Part shown: positions 61,024-64,000 of the stretch, piece after piece
Numbering within the stretch: position 1 is the first letter of the stretch
Layout: each line of letters begins with the position of its first letter
DNA from: JACDAL01 sp963849115
Lineage (GTDB): Bacteria; Actinomycetota; CADDZG01; WHSQ01
NCBI GenBank assembly: GCA_963849115.1
Contig: CAWKGK010000002.1
Span: forward strand, 62,001 to 126,000
Direction of reading: 5' to 3'
DNA: 64,000 nt
The notes under the pieces: model-generated
The model's database searches: none
What the model was told of the DNA's origin: nothing
What the model saw: only the letters and a program-made list of their open reading frames with translations
Program-made: the position numbers and the translations under genes

Positions 61024-62082
61024 TCACTCGCGTGTCTCGAGGTAAGCGATCAAGGCGTCTATCTGCTCCTGAGTCAGGCCCAGATCGGGCATCGTCGCCC
61101 CGGGTTTCACGTCTGCCGGACCGGCCAGCCACGCGGAGAGGTTGGCCTTGTTGTTCGCGAAGACTCCGGCTGCAAAAGTCTTACGTGAGGCGAAGTGCGT
61201 CAGGTTGGGGCCGGTGTTGGGTGCGGTGAGCTCGGTCGAATCCGCCGCATGACATGAGACGCACGCAGCACCGCCGGGGAACTGCCCGCTTGTGAACAGC
61301 TGCTCGCCCTCGGCCGCCAAGCCGGTGGGGGCGGGCGGCGCTTCGCCTTGATCCTGCAGCCAGGTCTCGAACTCCGCCGGCCGGTGGGCGATCACCCGCT
61401 GGCGCATGTAAGCGTGACCCAGCCCACAGAACTCCTTGCACTGGCCCAGATAGGTGCCCGGATCATCCGCTTCGATCGTCATGTACGTGTTCCTGCCGGG
61501 AATGATGTCCTGAGTCCCGGCGAGACGAGGGATCCAGTAGCTGTGGTTGACCGCCGCTTCGCCGGTGACCCGGTCGGTCAGCGCGCCTTCGAGGTTGATG
61601 TAGACGGGGCGGCCGGTGGGAATGTGAAGCTCGTTGGCGGTAACCACCCCCGCGCCCGTGTATTGGTACTCCCACCAGAAGCGATGCCCGATGAGCTTTA
61701 CCTGGAGTGCGCCCGAAGGCTCTGCCGCCAGGCTAAAGATGCTCGACACGGTGGGAATGGCGAGGCCCGCAAGGATCAGAGCGGGGACCACGGTGAGGAG
61801 AATCTCGACGCGTGTGTTGCCGTGAAACTGAGCAGCCTCACGCTCGGGACGGCGGCGGAACTTGAGCACCGTGAACACGAGGGCCGCTTCGACCAAGACG
61901 AAGACGACGACTGCGATCCCGAACGTGATGTCCCACAACTGATCGGCTTCGCGCGCGACGGGGCCGGCAGGCTCGAGGACGTCCTGAGGGGCATTCTCGG
62001 CACAGGCCGACAACAGAAAAACCAATAGCAACGCGAGCGCGCCCACCCCGGCTCGCCTTGCGGGGCCCTGCAACAGCCTCAT
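61024..62082 (-). CDS. ctaC: Cytochrome c oxidase subunit II with fused cytochrome c
   Basis: A 352-residue lipoprotein-type subunit (lipobox LLSACA, Cys at about 27) with two helices, the CuA site in GQCKEFCGLGHAYMRQ and a C-terminal class I cytochrome c domain (ACVSCHAADS, near residue 273; Met ligand in ATMPDLGLT). The fusion marks a caa3-type oxidase that takes electrons through its own heme c. First gene of the operon; divergent from the thioredoxin gene. Confidence 0.96.
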   Translation of the reverse strand: MRLLQGPARRAGVGALALLLVFLLSACAENAPQDVLEPAGPVAREADQLWDITFGIAVVVFVLVEAALVFTVLKFRRRPEREAAQFHGNTRVEILLTVVPALILAGLAIPTVSSIFSLAAEPSGALQVKLIGHRFWWEYQYTGAGVVTANELHIPTGRPVYINLEGALTDRVTGEAAVNHSYWIPRLAGTQDIIPGRNTYMTIEADDPGTYLGQCKEFCGLGHAYMRQRVIAHRPAEFETWLQDQGEAPPAPTGLAAEGEQLFTSGQFPGGAACVSCHAADSTELTAPNTGPNLTHFASRKTFAAGVFANNKANLSAWLAGPADVKPGATMPDLGLTQEQIDALIAYLETRE

Positions 62083-62110
62083 TTACTCTCCATAGTGAGC
62101 GCCGGTAACG

Positions 62111-62746
62111 GTGGGAAATATAACTGAGGCTCGACGTATAGCCTTTTGTGTCGTGGTGCCCACCGAAGAGCTCGAGGACTACACGCCTCGTTCACGAGTT
62201 CCCAAACTAATCATCGTCACGATCATCGCACTCGCCGCCGCGTTCTTTCTGTTTCGTCCCGCCCCCGACGAGACGCTCCCCGACTTCACCTTGACGAGCC
62301 TGTCCGGTTCCGACACGGTTACGAAGGCCGACTTGAGAGGCTCCCCGGTGGTCCTCAACTTCTTTGCCTCGTGGTGTGCGCCGTGCCGCGACGAGGCCCC
62401 TCTCCTGGAACAGGCGTGGCGCGATTACAAGGACGAAGGAGTGAAATTCGTCGGGGTGAACTTCCAGGACACAACGCCGCGCGCCAGGCATTTTGTGGAA
62501 GAGTTCGGCATCACCTTCCCCGTCGTGGTGGACGGCGATGGTGAGCTTGCCAAGAAGCTCGATGTCTACGGGCTTCCCCAGAGCTTCTTCGTGAACGACG
62601 AGCTGCAGCTCGTCGCCGCAAACGATGCCGCCGATACCGGCGAGGCGAGATCAGGCACCGGCATCGCCACCTTCGGCGCCATCGAGCGAGCCGAGCTGTA
62701 CCGGCGCATCGACGCCCTCCTCGAGGGGTCGGGCGAGGGGGCGTGA
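62111..62746 (+). CDS. TlpA/ResA-like membrane-anchored thioredoxin
   Basis: A 211-residue protein (GTG 62111; shorter starts at GTG 62153 or 62156 remain possible) with one N-terminal helix (PKLIIVTIIALAAAFFLF) and an outward thioredoxin domain with active site FFASWCAPCRDEAP (near residue 92) and cis-Pro in VYGLPQSFFV. Such proteins keep apocytochrome c cysteines or oxidase copper sites reduced. It lies between ctaC and ccmEF, so a CcmG-like role is likely. A hairpin repeat follows. Confidence 0.88.
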   Translation: MGNITEARRIAFCVVVPTEELEDYTPRSRVPKLIIVTIIALAAAFFLFRPAPDETLPDFTLTSLSGSDTVTKADLRGSPVVLNFFASWCAPCRDEAPLLEQAWRDYKDEGVKFVGVNFQDTTPRARHFVEEFGITFPVVVDGDGELAKKLDVYGLPQSFFVNDELQLVAANDAADTGEARSGTGIATFGAIERAELYRRIDALLEGSGEGA

Positions 62747-62769
62747 ACGCACGGGCCGAGGTCGGTGTT

Positions 62770-62843
62770 GGTGGCAGAAGCGGACCGTGTGCCTCTGCAC
62801 ACGTTTTTTGGTGGGTAAACGCACACCGTGTGCATCTGCCACC
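62770..62843. repeat. Two-tier hairpin repeat, copy B
   Basis: Outer arms GGTGGCAGA (62770-62778) and TCTGCCACC (62835-62843) are perfect. The interior is almost fully self-complementary (GTGTGC-CTCT-GCACAC and GGTGGGTAAACGCACAC). Its reverse complement aligns with copy A (4548-4620) through the whole 73-74 bases. It begins 24 bases past the thioredoxin gene stop. Confidence 0.75.
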
Positions 62844-62938
62844 TTTCTTGGAGGCGGGGGGGGCGGCGGACGGGGGCTTGGGCCGAGCAGTGAGCGGGAG
62901 TTCATAGTGCGGCGCTCGGATTAGGCTTGGGGGCTCCG

Positions 62939-63373
62939 ATGGACCAGGCTCTCCCCTACTCCGCAAGCCGCTCCCGCCGGCTCAAGCTGTTGATCGGCGG
63001 CGGGGTGATCGTCGCCGCGCTGGCGACCTTGATCGTGTGGGCGCTGTCGCGCCCCGGCTCGACTTCCTTCTATATGACCGTCTCCGAGTTGCGTGCCTCC
63101 GGCCCGGTGGCGAGCTCGGAGCTGCGAGTGAACGGCAATGTGGTGCCGGGCTCGCTGTCCCGTGAGGGCATCGAGACGAGGTTCGCCATCACCGACGGCA
63201 GCCGCAATCTCGCAATCGTGACCGACGAACCCCTGCCCGACGCCTTTTCCACCGCCTACCGCAGCGATCCCTCCGCGGTCGAGGTGGTGGCCCAGGGGAG
63301 CTATGCGGGAGGTCATCTGCAAGCGAGCCAGGTGCTGGCAAAGTGCCCCTCGAAGTTCAAGGCCAGAGCCTGA
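62939..63373 (+). CDS. ccmE: CcmE, heme chaperone of cytochrome c maturation
   Basis: A 144-residue protein with one helix (KLLIGGGVIVAALATLIVWA) and an outward OB-fold (RVNGNVVPGSLSREGIETRF). CcmE carries heme on a residue near the C-terminus: here it is a cysteine in VLAKCPSKFKA, matching the CxxxY variant rather than the HxxxY of proteobacteria, and Phe replaces the usual Tyr. ATG 62939 is used as start. ccmF begins inside its end. Confidence 0.9.
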   Translation: MDQALPYSASRSRRLKLLIGGGVIVAALATLIVWALSRPGSTSFYMTVSELRASGPVASSELRVNGNVVPGSLSREGIETRFAITDGSRNLAIVTDEPLPDAFSTAYRSDPSAVEVVAQGSYAGGHLQASQVLAKCPSKFKARA

Positions 63374-64000
63374 ACCCGCTCGGACTCGGCTCCCTTGCCG
63401 GCCTCGGCCGGCCCTCCCTCCTCGCGGCGCTGGCCTTTGCCGGGGCAAGCGTGGTTCTGTGCTTTCTGGGAGCTCGACGAGCCCGGCGCGACCTGTCAGA
63501 TGCGGGCATCAGGGCGGCGGGGGCGGCCGCAGGTTTCACGTTCTTTTCGACTTTCTGCCTGTTGACTGCGTTCTTCGCCCACGACTTCTCTCTCGCCTAC
63601 GTCGCCTCCTATTCGTCCCGCTCCCTGACCGGCGCCTACACCTTTAGCGCGCTGTGGGGAGGAATGGAGGGCTCGCTGCTCCTGTGGGCCCTGCTGCTCA
63701 CTGTGCTGGGGGCGATCGCCCTAACCCGCGCCTCGAGCGCGTCCACGGATCTGGTGGCGTGGGCGGGAGCCGTGCTCTCGTCCGTCTCCTGCTTCTTCCT
63801 GTTCCTGCTGGCGGTCCCCGCCGATCCATTCGCCCGGCTGGCCGCGGCCCCCGCGGACGGCCAGGGTCTCAACCCCCTTCTGCAATCGCCCGGCATGCTC
63901 ATCCACCCGCCTCTGCTCTACCTGGGCTTCGTCGGGTTCTCGATCCCGTTCGCGTTCGGAGTTGCGGCTCTTCTGTCGAAGCGGTCAGACGACGAATGGC
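63343..64000 (+). CDS. ccmF: CcmF, heme lyase of cytochrome c maturation (5' part)
   Basis: About 219 residues of the large membrane protein that attaches heme to apocytochrome c; the rest lies beyond the window. AYTFSALWGGMEGSLLLWA matches the family (WGGxEGSLLLW), and MLIHPPLLYLGFVGFSIPFA contains a conserved heme-ligand histidine. The start is probably GTG 63343, overlapping ccmE by 31 bases; no start lies right after the ccmE stop other than CTG. Confidence 0.85.
   Translation, partial: MPLEVQGQSLNPLGLGSLAGLGRPSLLAALAFAGASVVLCFLGARRARRDLSDAGIRAAGAAAGFTFFSTFCLLTAFFAHDFSLAYVASYSSRSLTGAYTFSALWGGMEGSLLLWALLLTVLGAIALTRASSASTDLVAWAGAVLSSVSCFFLFLLAVPADPFARLAAAPADGQGLNPLLQSPGMLIHPPLLYLGFVGFSIPFAFGVAALLSKRSDDEW

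Overview
The window is GC-rich, densely coded DNA that reads like a chromosome segment of an uncultured or deep-branching Actinomycetota. The clues are a PurS/PurQ/PurL-type purine cluster, an Asp23/AmaP/DUF6286/DUF2273 envelope-stress cluster, a SigE-family sigma factor, a geranylgeranyl-reductase gene leading a nuo operon, a DUF5925-type AAA ATPase and a caa3 oxidase. Assignment to the phylum is inference; no rRNA is present to place it.

Layout: 1-4484 (minus) purine operon purB-purC-(Yip1-like)-purS-purQ-purL, with purL cut by the window edge. 4622-9181: a PGM1/ATP-grasp-type ligase, a sirtuin, a FAD amine oxidase-like enzyme and a PIG-L deacetylase. 9210-11339: five-gene Asp23/AmaP cluster, then tRNA-Tyr, a sigma factor with its membrane partner, and an acetamidase/formamidase. 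14681-25557: an 11-subunit complex I operon, nuoABCDHIJKLMN without the NADH module nuoEFG. 25760-27606: psuK and psuG, both broken by several frameshifts. 28594-44630: a complete 14-subunit nuoA-N operon led by a geranylgeranyl reductase. 44817-50242: a cupredoxin protein, a polyprenyl synthase, two lipoproteins, and heme A/O synthesis (ctaA, ctaB). 50308-56563: an accessory block of a RecB-like nuclease-helicase, an AAA ATPase, an XRE-ImmA regulator/protease and HicAB. 56633-62082: caa3 oxidase operon ctaC-D-E-F-G plus a second cupredoxin. 62111-64000: a TlpA-like thioredoxin, ccmE and the start of ccmF.

Most of the window is therefore one respiratory supercluster: two NADH/quinone-type proton pumps, isoprenoid-quinone tail synthesis and reduction, heme A synthesis, a terminal oxidase and system I cytochrome c maturation. 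The accessory block sits between ctaB and the oxidase operon.

The most unusual signals are: a 35-40 residue motif found twice in the C-terminal extension of the NuoI of the 11-subunit complex and once at the N-terminus of the cupredoxin protein at 44817-45842; a family of two-tier hairpin repeats directly behind stop codons (4548, 13341, 62770); nested inverted repeats ahead of the second nuo operon; and a local cluster of about eight frameshifts confined to psuG/psuK.
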